A stretch of DNA of 64,000 bases from Diphasiastrum complanatum (Eukaryota > Streptophyta > Lycopodiopsida > Lycopodiales > Lycopodiaceae): NCBI GenBank assembly GCA_029204225.1, contig CM055104.1:43367148-43431147 (forward strand). The letters are read 5' to 3'. Both the position numbers and the translations under genes were made by a program. The notes beneath the pieces are model-generated. The model ran no database searches. It was not told where the DNA came from and saw nothing but the letters and a program-made list of their open reading frames with translations. Numbering within the stretch: position 1 is the stretch's first letter; every line of letters starts with the position of its first letter. Below, piece by piece: positions 9,950 to 22,240 of the stretch.

Positions 9950-11200
9950 CCGAATATTGACAAAAAGGATAATGAATACAAATTAATATACAAATTCATG
10001 GATTTCACCAATTTTCCATCCAATATAAAGCTGAAATATTCGGGGATATCTTGCTGTAAAAGTGTCAGTTCCGTTCTAATGTAGAATAAGGTCCAGTCTT
10101 GCTCAACCTCAATAGTTATAAGTAAATCCCCATTTGCCATGATATCAATGCATATATGATCAGTGTGTCCAATGTTGTCTAGATCTTGATCTAATGGGGC
10201 CCAAGTACCATTGTGTTCTTTCCATCTCTAATAATGAAACACCATACTAAGCATTTGCTTTTCTATACTATATCTAAATGATATGGATGAATGTTTGATT
10301 CTATAAGAAATATCTGCAATGGATCTTATATCCCAACCTTTGCCCATGAATTTGAATAAAAAATCATCTGATAGATTTTTGCAAACAAACAATGTGGGAG
10401 TTCGATGCACTTTCGTGTTTGAAAAAGAGCTGACAAACAATGACATTGGAACAAACCAGCTTAAGTGCACATTTCTTGATCCAGTACTAGTTTTGAGTGA
10501 CTTTTGTACATCATTATATAGCTTGGAACGAAAGCATTTTATTATATTGTCGTTGACTGCAATCCACCACACGTTATCTTGAAAATTAGGTAGAGGTATA
10601 TACTCTAGTTTTCCATTCCTCCACTTGTGTCTGGAATATACATAGCATCATAAAAAAAAAATTCCAGAATCTGCAAGTTCTTTGGCCGTTCGTCCTCTGT
10701 ATTGCAATTTGCCAATTTTTGAATGGATGACATCTATAATACTTGAACGAGACACCACAGGTTCCCATTCATGTATATTTGAAGGATATAGATCTGCAAT
10801 ACAAAATCATAATAAGCTCCAATTTATAAATACGATTACGTTTTAAAAATGACAAGCAATCCAAAAAACTAAGATACTTACAATTACACTTTCAAAAATC
10901 ATGTGGATTTACAGCCTCCACATTAAGTTCTGAATGCATATAAACATGTTGAATAAGCACCTCTGAAATGGTTTGTCCTCCTGGAGAAACTTTGAAATCA
11001 ATAATCCGCCCTTTCCAATAAGATCCATATGTATACTTGGCCTTTTTCTTTTGGCGAAAAGCCCCTCTCGCCAATGGATGCATCAGTACCCAAGAAGCCT
11101 TATGATATTCACGAGCAATCCATGTACCATCGTCTTCTCTCTCATTATAAAAAATTGCAGAGCATATCAAGGATCTCGGTCTCCTTCTCATCGCCATAGC
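9950..11200 (-). pseudogene. Decayed multi-exon gene of unknown function, possibly third gene of the transposon
   Basis: The first exon starts at about 11197 (MAMRRRPRSL) and contains GTWIAREYHKASWVLMHPLA and YGSYWKGRIIDFKVSPGG, ending at a GTAAGT donor near 10885 with an in-frame TGA just before it. The next segment begins after TTGCAG at about 10797 and runs through WEPVVSRSSIIDVIHSKIGK to a run of about 10 T, where the frame breaks. It resumes as RHKWRNGKLEYIPLPNFQDN VWWIAVN and SWFVPMSLFVSSFS to about 10228, and then in another frame GTWAPLDQDLDNIGHTDHIC with a C-terminal stretch TIEVEQDWTLFYIRTEL..FSFILDGKLV. That last part looks like a small ubiquitin-like or similar beta-grasp tail; this is a weak inference. 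It converges on the histone-Ulp1 gene. I cannot name the family. Several frame breaks make it a likely pseudogene. Confidence 0.45.
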
Positions 11201-11494
11201 TTGAAGAGTTCACATTTGAACTCGTCAATATGAGAGTCCAGAGTATAATAGGCGCCAAATCTATTTGTGAGTCCCAAGATAATTTTAACTTGAGGTTAAT
11301 CCAAGCAGTTTAGTCAACCAGTCGTCGCGCACGCCAGCCAATAGTATGCTTCTAATCTACTGGACCGGAAATTCAAATTTTCCCAAATATGAATTGTGTT
11401 TTCCGGGTCAGGCGAGTTATGTTACATAGAAGCCACTATGTCAAGAACCGATCGGCCCTTCTAAGTTTGAGAACTCCTGTAATTGATGTCGCTT

Positions 11495-11529
11495 CATTGC
11501 ACAGATTTTCTTTCAAATTTAACTATCAT

Positions 11530-11602
<73 letters not shown>

Positions 11603-11630
11603 ACACACACAAAAATGTCCATCAGTGATC
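11495..11630. repeat. Right flanking repeat with internal (GT)n
   Basis: CATTGCACAGATT..AACTATCATCC, then (GT)n at 11532-11598, a short ACACAC stretch, then AAAAATGTCCAT. It is the second copy of the repeat at 4250-4359, in the same orientation, with a different microsatellite motif in the same place. Confidence 0.8.
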
Positions 11631-11740
11631 TCTGGAATATTCATGAAGATTTAGGGACATGCCAGTTGTAGTGCTTATCAACCTACTAGTGACACTTAAA
11701 ATGTCTAAATATCCAACTAACATTATGATAGAATATAGGA

Positions 11741-12160
11741 CTATTGGTTCAGATGCCACTGATAATGCTGATGCACCTGATGTTGTTGATGTCCAAGCTC
11801 CTCGTGCTCCTGCTGGTGAGGGTTCCTAGCCACCTTGGGCAAGAAAATAAATACATAGCATGTAGCCTCCACCAAGGCAACGCGTCAAGGTGTCAAAGCT
11901 CATGGATAAAATTGCCAAGTACCATAACATTACCAAGCTATTGCTGCCTCGGGCCCCATTTCTTAGAGTGATCAAAGATATCATTGATAATTTAGTACTC
12001 GACTACAAAATCACAAGTGAGGTAGTGATTGCATTTCAAGAGGCTAGTGAATGACATTTAACTACACTATATGTAGATGCCTATTTGTGTGCCCAACATG
12101 CCAAAAGAGTGACTCTCATGCCATGAGATTTAATGTTGGCGATGAGAATTAGAAAACTTT
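11741..12160 (+). pseudogene. Second histone H3-like fold, degenerate
   Basis: In one plus-strand frame, an acidic/Pro-Ala N-terminal part (DATDNADAPDVVDVQAPRAP) is followed after two or three stops by an H3 fold: MDKIAKYHNITKLLLPRAPF, then VIKDIIDN, VVIAFQEAS, and LYVDAYLCAQHAKRVTLMP. These align with the H3 alphaN, alpha1, alpha2 and alpha3 landmarks (KYQ..TELLI, PFQRLVREI, AALQEA, LCAIHAKRVTIMPKD). In-frame stops at 11827, 12052 and 12125 and no following Ulp1 region show it is a relic. It is divergent from the copy at 7769 (different tail, no extended loop 1), so it is not a simple recent duplicate. It lies just outside the right flanking repeat. Confidence 0.72.
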
Positions 12161-12312
12161 AGATTTAAAAAGGCCCAATGCCAATGTATTATTATTGTGA
12201 ATGTACATCTAAATTATATAATGGAAGCCCTATGGGTCAAATTTTCATATTTTGTGGAGTCTACTTTGATTTTTTCTCTTCTGTAGATTTCATAAAATAC
12301 ACGTTTTAAAAA

Positions 12313-12512
12313 GATCACGGAGGAGCGCAAAAGTCAGTGCTCTGATTTGGTCAAGACCGCCAATCTGGTGCTCAAGTTGTGATCACGCAGGAGCGCGAGA
12401 CTGGGTGTTCTAACCTGGTCACAGCACTGACGCTCATGGGGCTTCGTGATCACGCAGGAGCAAGAGATTGGGTGATTTGACCATGTCAGAGGGCCCACTC
12501 TCGCACTCCTGT
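12313..12512. repeat. Three imperfect tandem units of about 67 bp
   Basis: Units start at 12313, 12381 and 12448, each with GATCAC(G/C)..GGAGC and a following ..TGGTC or CATGTC segment. No coding potential is apparent. Confidence 0.7.
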
Positions 12513-12973
12513 GTGATCTTTTCTGGGATGATTTTTTCATGCTAAACTTTGCAATACATTGTAACATAGTTCCAATGAAAATGAATAAATAGCAAAACTA
12601 CCAACTGTGAAACACAAATAAGCTACAAAGACACTTTATTGGTACAATTGATTTAAAATAGCTTTTCTCTCACTTGAGAGTAGTCAAGGTTTCAAAATAT
12701 CTGATGCAAGAAGATGAGCATCAGACTATTTGGAAAATGGGCAGCCAGTGGCCGCTCCAGCAACTAATCAATGAAGAAATCTGAACTTTCTGTCAGAGAA
12801 TTGCGAATTATTAGAGAACCTAGTGGTTTTTTGCAAAAAAAAAAGTGAAAAAAAAAAAAAAAAAAAACTGCTTTCTCAAGTTGGGCTTATCTCACCGTTT
12901 CTCCATGGATTTTGGCAATTGGAAGCTCTACGGACTCATAAATGGTAAGGCACCTTTAGTCTAGGCCTCAAAC

Positions 12974-14087
12974 TGTTGGAGAGAGGGAGACAAACGAGTT
13001 GAGAAAAGGTGTCATATATTAGAAACGAAAAATAAACTCAAAGAGGTAAGACGAACACGAACGAGAAACGAACTCGAAACAGAAAATGTTCGTGCACAAC
13101 GGAATGAGCTATACGACTCTCTCCATAAGCATGACTATGCCTATCAAAACGAACAAAACAGTAGTGATGGGAATCACAGCCGTTCTTGATTACGTAGCCA
13201 AACTTTAATAAATGAATGAAACTCTAGGAGAATGGTTTCGCGAATAGTAAGACAAACTATTCATCGCGAATGATTTGCGAAGAGCTAGACGGTGCTCAAC
13301 TGATAATTAGTCGTGAATGATTCACGAAAGACAAGACTAAATGTTAGTCGTCTATTACCAGAAAGAACAACTAGAAAGATCAGACAGAATGAATGATAAG
13401 CATAGCAATATTAACATAGATCTGAACGCAGAACAAAGAATTGTATCAGATTAAGTATATCATGTATACATGTCAATAATGCGGTAGAGCACGAGACAAT
13501 AGCGAACAAAACTGCGTGCCCTATGAGGCTTATACAATCTGTAAAGGAATAAACCTTATTGTTGACAATCAAGAATCAATGCGCAAGGCATCTACTTCAT
13601 CTCATTCATCAACCCATTCACTCAGTAACCTGAATACACAAATGGTATCCAGTATATATACATTATATTACAGGTGTGCAGATGTGGAAAGTACACAGTG
13701 GATGTGTTGTCTGTAAGAGATCGTGGGTGGCTGTAGTCGTTGTCCAATCTATTGCATGGGGTGAGCGTGAAAAGGCTACGATGTCAGTCAGTGCTGAAGT
13801 GATCGTTGGTGATGACAATGCAAAAAGTGCATCCCTCTTACGAGTAGCCTTAGGATTAGATTTATAGGGTGCCTTTGCTTTTAGGGCACCTTTGGCGTTC
13901 TGTAAGATAGTGTCCCTGTCACCATAACATGTGTAAAAACACAGTGTCGCAATTCTTTCGTCTTTTCTTCGTTTGTGTGAATTTGCGTGTAAATATGCAG
14001 ACTGCATGACAACGTTAGTAAATATGCAGCATGAATGGAGGCAGATTAAACTGGGATTTAAGGAGAGTAGAGGGAATAAATCCAACG
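12974..14087 (-). repeat. Probable 3' LTR of a minus-strand copia element
   Basis: The segment has near-inverted ends, TGTTGGA at 12974 and TCCAACG at 14081-14087. On the minus strand it directly follows a polypurine tract (CCCCCCC on the plus strand, 14088-14094), itself next to a copia RNase H terminus. Length is about 1.1 kb. No second copy is in the window, so the left end is inferred from the inverted termini only. Confidence 0.55.
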
Positions 14088-14460
14088 CCCCCCCTTAATT
14101 TGGATCCGTGAATGCCCTGATCTTCAGACTGAGCAATGCACAAAATCTATTGTGTGCAATAACACTGAGTGCTTTCGTGAAGATGTCTGCAACCATGTCT
14201 TGTGTTCTGCAGTACGTTAAGCTCACCTCTCTGTCGAGAACCTCCTGATGTAGTGATATCTGATCTCAATGTGCTTACTCCTAGAATGAAATCTAGGGTT
14301 GGTCGATAAGGCAATAGCACTTTGGTTATCACAAAACAAAATTGTAGAGCTATACTGATACAGATTGATGTTTGACAGCAAATTTCTCAACCAAAATGCT
14401 TCCTTAATAGATTGAGAAGCAGCAATGTATTCTGCTTTAACCAGACAGTTTTGAATGCTC
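14088..14460 (-). pseudogene. Ty1/copia RNase H C-terminal relic
   Basis: The minus-strand translation shows AEYIAASQSIKEAFWLR, FCDNQSAIALS, RSKHIEIRYHYIRE and VADIFTKAL, the end of a copia polyprotein, with frame interruptions. It stops just before the polypurine tract and the LTR to its left. Everything upstream of RNase H is missing. Confidence 0.85.
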
Positions 14461-16035
14461 CCTAATTAAGTTCCGCACTCAATTATTGGCAAATCTTCTT
14501 ATGAATCGACATAGCAACTGTTCCAATAAGATTTACATTATTTGTGGTCTTTATTGATCAAGAAAACAAGAAATGCTCCCATTAGTTGACAGATTCCAAA
14601 TTCTTCAACTAAAAGTAATAGGAACTGTGACCTTAAAAAACTAACTGATTTCAACTCAATAAGGTCATTCACTTTACAAGCGATTTCTGTTTGATCAATT
14701 ACCAACGAGTTAGAACAAATGCAAAACATCCATAGTTACTTCAAATTTTACGTAAACTGGGATTTTCAAATTCCGTTCGATATGGACTTTATCTATAAAA
14801 ATCGATCTAAAGCATCGACTTGGTAGTTTTGCAGTTACCATATTATTTCAAAAGGATTCCAAAACATCCAGCATGCATCAGACATTACATACAATGATTT
14901 CTATTAAAAAAATCAATTTTTTACATAAATTGCCTAAAAACTAGGAAATTAGCTTTTTGAACTAGAATTGCTAAAAATAGCTTCATGCATGAAATTTCTT
15001 TGATCAATCTACTGAACATCTATGAAACATGCATTCAAGCATGCATACAGGTCTATCTATACATTTTCAACAACAGAAGAGCACTACACTGAGTTACAAG
15101 CCTGCATGCATCAGAACAATTCGAAAAAATTTCAAATTTAGTTCAAAAATTGTCAAACTTCCGACAACCATAACTTTCTCTACAAGACACCAAATTGATT
15201 GATGTAAAGCACATTACGGAGGGAGAGTGGGTCTAAAAGGCACTTGCCACATCACCCTACCACCTAGGCTTCACACGTGTGAGCTCTAAATGACAAAGAA
15301 ATCAGGTAGGAGGGCGCACTTTTTCAAGGTACTATCTTCAAATATCCATCTCCAGCCCAATATGCATCCAATTAGAGGTTACAAGAACTTTTATAAGGTT
15401 CATTAAAGAGGCAAAGAGGCTTCTATTAGGTCTAGCAAGCAATCATAAGCTCAGATCATGCAAAAAATGCATTTTTGGACTCCTTCAACCTGCAAAACTT
15501 CAACATTATGGTGTCTAATGCTCACACGACCAAATTGGATGCATGATGGCTCAGAAAAAGAGGAAATCCATCATATATTTAAGCTTGTTTTGAGATCCAA
15601 CAGGTTCAGACCACCATTTGATAGGTATTCATGCTCAAAAAACCTCAAAAATACACTATTTTTTGAATTTTTGAGTCCCCTAATGGTGTCCAATCCTAAC
15701 CAAACTTCATGAAAGACTTGTTAAAGCTTCATTACACCTCTAAAAACATGCATGCAAAATATTGGCTATTAATTTTATGAATTACCACAATTAGTCCAAA
15801 AACCATAAAAAAAAAAAAAGGCATGTTTTTTTACCAATTTTGACCAAAATTTGTGGGTCAAGTCCACAAATAAGTGCAATCAGATCCAAATCCCTGTAAA
15901 TCCATTACATGCAAGCACTAAAAGCTCTAATTTCATTCAAATATAGATTCTATAGCCCATTTCTAGTCTAAAAACCCCAATTTTTGGCTAAAAGTTACTA
16001 TCTAAGCACCCTTTTGACTTTTCAACCCACATGCA
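14461..16035. other. No gene recognised
   Basis: A/T-rich, with recurrent CATGCA words and short A runs. Possibly old LTR or leader sequence; no conserved frame seen. Confidence 0.4.
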
Positions 16036-16680
16036 ATCATTAGATCCACTCAATAATTATTTGTCTAACTCCCTCTCCCTCTCCTTGTTGAAGGGATGCC
16101 AAAGTGAACAACAAACCATCAGTAGTTCTATGTGGGGCGAATTCAATCAGGAATAATTTGTGAAAGGTCTCTATATCTTCGACGGATTCTCCGGGTAGAC
16201 TGTAGTACCATTTCCTTGTAGTTCCCGTCAAGGTAATAGTAAAGTACATCATAATATGGTGTGGATTTGTTATGAGGTTCATCAGACAAGCAGTCCAAAA
16301 TGCATTGATGTGATCTCCAGCACTCTCGTAAGGGGTCCATGAAACTCAGGGGTTGTGCTTCTCAACTTTGATAGGGGTTCTATATCAGCAGGAATTACTA
16401 TAGGTTCATTAACTCGAGCAACCATTGTTTTCGACTGTAAATACTCAGGGGGTTTGAAATAGGATATCAGGTATTTGAAATATGTCCCTTTCTGGAGTGA
16501 TCTCATGGTACTTAAGTTGTTCCTTTGGACTAGGCGGTGTTTTAGTTTCTGATGGACTTTCACTGCTAGTATTCTTTTGGGATCGAGGCAACGTCTTACA
16601 TATGCTTCTGGTAGTGATCGAGGTTCTGCTTCTAAGAAAATATTTTGGTGAGAGTGTCACCTTTTCAATTCGTCGCAATG
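16036..16680 (-). pseudogene. Ty3/gypsy gag relic
   Basis: The minus-strand frames contain the capsid-type motif KWYYSLPGESVEDIETF..LFLIEFAP and, upstream in another frame, ARVNEPIVIPADIEPLS and RSTTPEFHGPL. This matches the retrotransposon gag domain (W..L....S..TF..L...F). Frames are split among at least three phases, and no zinc knuckle or protease follows. Confidence 0.75.
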
Positions 16681-16739
16681 GAGGACCTATGTTGGTGGCT
16701 CTGGAAAAGTCCGATGATCATTTATCATGAAGGGTTCTA

Positions 16740-19700
16740 TTCAAACCATACGATACTGGAATCTCATGAATAATGAGCATTTCGCACATTGTGAATAGTC
16801 ACAAGGGTCAACTACAGTTGAAGTATGGGTAGTCAAGTTCAGGTAATAAAGACATACTTATTTTGAGTTCAGATCAGAAGGTTGTATCCAACAAAGTTTC
16901 ACGTCAGGTTTACCAATATTAGGGATTCTTGCGACAGGGGATTTGTCCCGCCAGAAAGCCCCAGCGAGTGAAAGGGCCCACACTGCCCTACGCGAGTGAC
17001 TAGGGTCTATTACCGCTTCCAACCTTGGGGGTCATCCTAATCACCCCCTGTACTCCCCAATCAATGAGAGTTTTCTAGGCTCTCAGAAGTATGATTGCAA
17101 GGAGATTGACTATTGAGTCCTCAAAGTTGTTCTCAATGTGGTAGAGTGAGAGAATCTCATCATTCTATGAGGTTAGTAGAATATAAAACCACTCTTGGAA
17201 CCAAGTACTAACTGAACCTTAGATATGGTAAGTAATGGTTCAGAAAAGTACTAAAATAGTTACATCTCTTGTTCATTCGTAGTCAAAGATAGGTAAAATA
17301 AATGGTTCACGAGATCTGAGGATCTCCCCTAGATGTTCAGCACCAAAAATTGACACAATACGTTGAATGTAAGCAATTTTCTGTCCAATAAGTATTTTAA
17401 TACTCAAGTACGGTGATTGTGCATAGGGAATATTTCAACCAAGTGATAAATTTGGTCTAAACATCTCATAGACAATCTCCTTCTTGAATAAGGGTCCCGT
17501 TCATCACACACAATATTTCTGCTTTGGTTTGTGTTATGATATCTATTGCTTCTCTTTTACTGCATGTTATGTTCATCGAACGTCATTTACTCAAAAGATA
17601 TTATGGCAAACTTAACCTTGAGTAAAATGTATTTTCCATTTTCAGCAAATTTTCACCCTTTAGAATTTGTTGCATCATAATAGGTGAATGATTGTCAACA
17701 AGTATGCAGTAAAAGGTTTTCGAAATATTTTTGATTATTTCATACATTTACATTGTTGTGTACAATGTCCAAGATCATTCGGGAGTCTATGTATAGGATG
17801 AAATCAATCACTGCACTCGTGTTTTCCAACGAGGGTGTGATTGAATAAGAAAAACTCAAAAAAAACAAAAAGGACAAGATGTTACTTGTATATTCCGACA
17901 AGTATCATCAAGTACCCTTTGTGAAAAAATATATGGGGTTGATTCCAAGCTATAGGGGATATTCCATCCCGTATAGTCAATTAGATGAACTTCTCTCTAT
18001 ATTCCAAGAGAGTTGGCTTATGCAGCGTTAATGAATTCATATTCACAACGACAAAGCTTCAAACATAACTGACAATAATTATCATTTGTACAACAACAAT
18101 ACCTATCAGAATATACATTGCAATACTCATGATTGATTTAGATTTTTCTAGATAGCACAGTTTGTATAGCTGGCACATTTTTTTCTTTTCGTTCTCTTCT
18201 ATTTTTTTTCTCTTTTTTTTCTCTAAATTTAGCCCACTCGATTCATGCTAATAAATATAGAAATGATAATTAAACAAGAATCTTTTATGGAAGCCACATA
18301 GATACAAATGATCATTTACAAACAAGAAACTAAAGACACTATACACATTGAGAAAATCAAATTGTATGTGCATCAACTCTCATAGTGCTGGAAGAGGTAG
18401 AAACGAAGTACGTACCATCAAAGTGTAGAGTCACCGACTGCGTACTGATGTAGGTGAACTTTCTCTGAATCGAAGTATACCCTGGCAATCATCATTCAGA
18501 TTGTTGATGAGGCAAAGTGTGCCAGCGCTCCATAATTAATGCTTGGCAGGTTAACGATGACAGCGCTCGAATGCTCTTTAACAACTGATGTGGTCTTTCC
18601 ACCAAGAGTGCGATTGATAGCCAAGATAATGTGGCTCAACAACGATGATGGCTTAGCTCCAGTTATGCTCTGAAAAAACTCTACAACTATCCAATAGATA
18701 GCTTTATGGCTAGCGCACAAATAGCCAGAAGTTCTTTCATTGTTGATCGTGCATCACTTTGATAGCTTCATAGCTCATCAGAGCATTAGTCAGAGAATCA
18801 GCCCTGTGGTGGAAAGGATAAACTCAAAGCTCCTTTTTTTTGGGTATTTTGTGGATCAGATGTAGATTCAGTACGCTCAAGGTCTGTAGCTCGAGTAGCA
18901 GAAGGTTATGAACTGAGAGAGAGTATGCACTCATGCATGAGACACTGGTGCAACTGCTCTATAGATGACTTCTCCGTTCGAAAAATACTAATGCATACCT
19001 TTTTATGGTCAATATCATCTTAATGATAGCTCTGAAACTATAGTTTAGACAACAGATGCTTCTGAATGGCGATGATGCAATCCGTCACTCAGAAGTATGG
19101 ATCACCCAGAGTGAACCAATGCTTTAACACGCGTGTATAACTATCCATTGATCAGACATCAATCAGAATATTCAACGCTCATAGACTTGCAGGAGACAAT
19201 AGTGATTACCCGGAGAACTACAGATGCATCAGTATGAACCATTTTGCAAGATGTAAGTGAGGCCAGGTATTCTAGCGTTCCAATCATAGATAAACCAGTT
19301 TTCATCAACGCTCATCCATCCTCTCCAAGACATACATACTTTTGAAAATATATGTTTTTTTTTCCTTCTCACACACTCATAACAAGTAGTTCTAAGATAC
19401 TTCCACTCTTTTCCCAAGAATTATTCGTCCACGCTCTTTGAAATTCTCTTCAAAGACTCTCTCTTCTGGCCCCTTAGCATAGAAGGTCCCCCCCCCCTTC
19501 TTATATTCTTTTCCCATGTGAAGGATATTTTTGCCTTTTCTTCAAAACCTCAGGTCAAAGTGTTTTTTGGCCTTCCTTTTGGAGTTTCACTTTGTTATGA
19601 TGATTCCGGATTTTGAACTTCATTTCCGAAGTTGCCCAATGCGTTTCGAGTATTCAGAAGAATGAAGGTGGGTTTGCCGGCAACTTTCGTCATGATAACT

Positions 19701-20520
19701 TCATACAACTTTCCAGGTAGCGCTTTGACACTCAAGCTGAAGAATTGCATTGTAAGATTCAGATGAGCGAAGTTTTTTCTGTCGAACTTCATCTGAAAAA
19801 TTCTTTTGGTCCGACTTTCCTCTTGAAGTTTTCAATATCTTTTACCCTTCAAGTTTATTTTTAAGACTTGAACCGTTATTTGTTTGAAGTCAACTTTTTC
19901 CTTTTGAAAGTGAAGTGTTACCCTTTTTTTTCATGCGTCAAAAACTTTCCCCACATATGTCCGAAGTTTGTTAGGAGCAATTTATTGTCCGTATCAAGCA
20001 AATTATTCACTATCATAAAGTATTGTAGTTAGCTCTATATCAAGCTTTCAAGCTTGAACTCTCTTGAGCATTCTAGCTCAGTCTTTTAGAGATTTATTTT
20101 TTAGTTGTTATTGAGCTACTGCTTATCAACAGAGCTACTTATTATCAGACTTATTCTCAGCTACTCAAAGACAACTTAGAGTGCATGGTTTCTATCTGCT
20201 ATTGTTTTGCACTCATTAACATCTGATTTGTTTTTCTGAATCAATACTATCCTCTTATTGCATTCAGTATATGTTAGAATGCATGCATCTCTGTATTGCT
20301 TTTGTAACTGATACAAATTGTCTGAAAATTCAATACTTCATGTTTGGCTATGTAATCACTTAGTATCTAGCGATTTCAAAGTTAGTTGCTAAAGATTGAA
20401 TGTGATTATCATCACTACTGCTTTGTTCAATTTTTTATAGGCGTAGTCATGCATTGGAAGTAGGACGTTTCCACATTATATTATTCCATCTTATTTCTGA
20501 CATGGTCTAGTTCGCAAGAG
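16740..20520. other. No gene recognised; likely decayed LTR or leader sequence
   Basis: Nearly 4 kb without a conserved frame. A minus-strand stretch near 17335-17365 (TTTTTGGTGCTGAAC) could be the primer-site region of the gag relic to its left; this is weak. The 19.2-20.1 kb part is rich in CTTCAAG/CTTGAAG words and pyrimidine runs. Confidence 0.35.
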
Positions 20521-21008
20521 GAAGTGAGGAGATCAATGCAAGAAAGAAAAGCTCATGATCATTACCATGTAAATTATGCCCTAATGAGCGACATTGTGAA
20601 GTGTCAAGAGCCATTGACTTTTGATGAAGCAAAGGATCTCAAAGAAGGCAAACGGCAATGGAGGAGGAAATGGACTCCTTCCACATGCATGATACATGGG
20701 AGTTGGTTGACCTTTCACCTAGAAAGAAACCCATTGACAACAAGTGGGTGTATATGACTAAGTTTCATGCGGATGGCACGATTGCAAAGCATATGGCATG
20801 CCTAGTGGTAAAAGGCTATGAGCGAAATAAGGGGATTGATTATGAGGAGACTTTTGCTCTAGTAGCCAAGTGGACTACACTATGCCTAATTGGCATCCTA
20901 CTTTGGGTGGAAGATCCACCAAATGGATGTAAAGACTGCATTTCTGAATGGTGACCTAGAAGAGGCAGTATATATGGTCCAACCATAGGGCTTTCTTGAA
21001 GGCACGTG
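20521..21008 (+). pseudogene. Older copia element, left part (pre-RT and RT N-terminus)
   Basis: Frames include CQEPLTFDEAKD, DTWELVDLSPRKKPIDNKWV, HADGTIAKHMACLVVKGYE and GIDYEETFALVAKWTT, then [18 protein letters not shown], the N-terminal half of copia reverse transcriptase. It is cut at ACGTG (21004-21008) by the younger copia element and resumes at 25643. Stops and a short deletion before MDVKTAF mark decay. Confidence 0.88.
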
Positions 21009-21284
21009 AGTTAAAATTAAAGTTAGAATCACTGTGTTACTGTACTGTGGGTCCTATCAGTGGATAAGGATCAGTTGGCCTCGCCACGAGGCAAGTCGAC
21101 GGGACACGCGTCCCGCCAACAGCAACCTGGGTCATGCATGGGTTGCTTGAGTGAACAACTATATGTACAGTGTAATTTCATTTTGAAAAATACAGTTGCT
21201 ATGTGAGCTTGTTGAGGAGAGTGATTTTCTGTCTGTGTTACTGTGTAGCATGATCTGTGTTCTTGTGCAAAGCAAATTCTAAGT
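21009..21284 (+). repeat. 5' LTR of the nested copia element
   Basis: Matches 25367-25642 over its full length. Ends are AGTTAAAATT and AATTCTAAGT rather than TG..CA; the limits are set by the ACGTG duplication and by the primer site that follows at once. Confidence 0.9.
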
Positions 21285-21296
21285 TGGTATCAGAGC
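21285..21296 (+). other. Primer-binding site (initiator Met tRNA)
   Basis: TGGTATCAGAGC, complementary to the 3' end of plant initiator-Met tRNA, directly abuts the 5' LTR. Confidence 0.95.
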
Positions 21297-22240
21297 CATA
21301 CAGGGAGTGTACACAGTACAGTGTCGCCGTTGAAGAGAGATTCGGGAGAACTGTCTTCTGAGAGTTCGGGGTTTTACGGCGGGTTGGAGACGGAAAGAGA
21401 AGCACTAGTGCACGGTTTCTAATTTATAGAGGCTTGCTTAGCTCAGCAGAGGGATTATTAGCATGTGCATAGCTTCAGACAGGGAAAAATTTGGTGAAAA
21501 ATTGACAATTTCGAAGCCAGCTGAAAATTGAAACCGGACTTGGGGTTACAGTTTTTATACATAACTGGTGATTTCTTCGTTGTTTGTGCACCGTTTTGGA
21601 TGCCGTAAGGACAGGAAGGAAGCTAATCACACTGTCAATCAGCCATGGAGAGATTCTGAGGTCTATGTCAGAGATTTGTCTCCAGACAGTTAACCTAGTA
21701 GATTTGCGGTAAAAAGGTGAAAAAGCCACTTTGTCAAGTTGAGCTAAAATCACTATTTCTCCACAGAATTTCCTGACTGAACACTCTACAGTCATGGATT
21801 CAGTAGGGCGACCCTGCTCCAGGCCTCAGATCGTGCTCAAAACAATCCACACGAGAGCTTAATCTGATAATTATCAGAGAAGGGAGGCGCGGCCACAGGC
21901 AGGGAGGTCGCAGGCTGTTCGCGCGCCCAACGCGATGAACAACTTAGTGTACCAAAGACCATAGCGTCTGCAGGAGTATGATTTGATGCCCAGATGTACT
22001 TTGAACCTTTAGATGAGGTGTCAAATGAATCAACGGTCTAGAATCTGTGATGGGAGAGAAATTTGAACCACAAGATTTGGTTCAGCCATTGGATGAGCTT
22101 TGAACAGGGCCTTGAAGAATTGAAGTGCATTCTGGCCTTCAACTTCATTAAAAATTTTCATACTAAAAGTTGAGTTGGGTCCCTTCACAAGTGAAGAGTG
22201 AAGTTTCTTCAAAGTGAAGAAATAGTTCAAATTCAGTAGT

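Noticed and set aside
4384-11467. AAGGGCCG near 4384 and its inverted match CGGCCCTT near 11454 as terminal inverted repeats of the transposon
   Set aside because: Only about 8 bp match, the sequence beyond diverges and no target duplication is seen; chance cannot be excluded.
11389-11671. Open frames encoding CVCVCV runs
   Set aside because: Translation of the GT microsatellite, not genes.
12313-12512. Three tandem units as a CRISPR-like array
   Set aside because: Eukaryotic context, imperfect long units, and no short identical repeats with unique spacers.
18496-18720. Minus-strand open frame of 74 codons
   Set aside because: No known motif, no splice context, and it sits in decayed repeat sequence.
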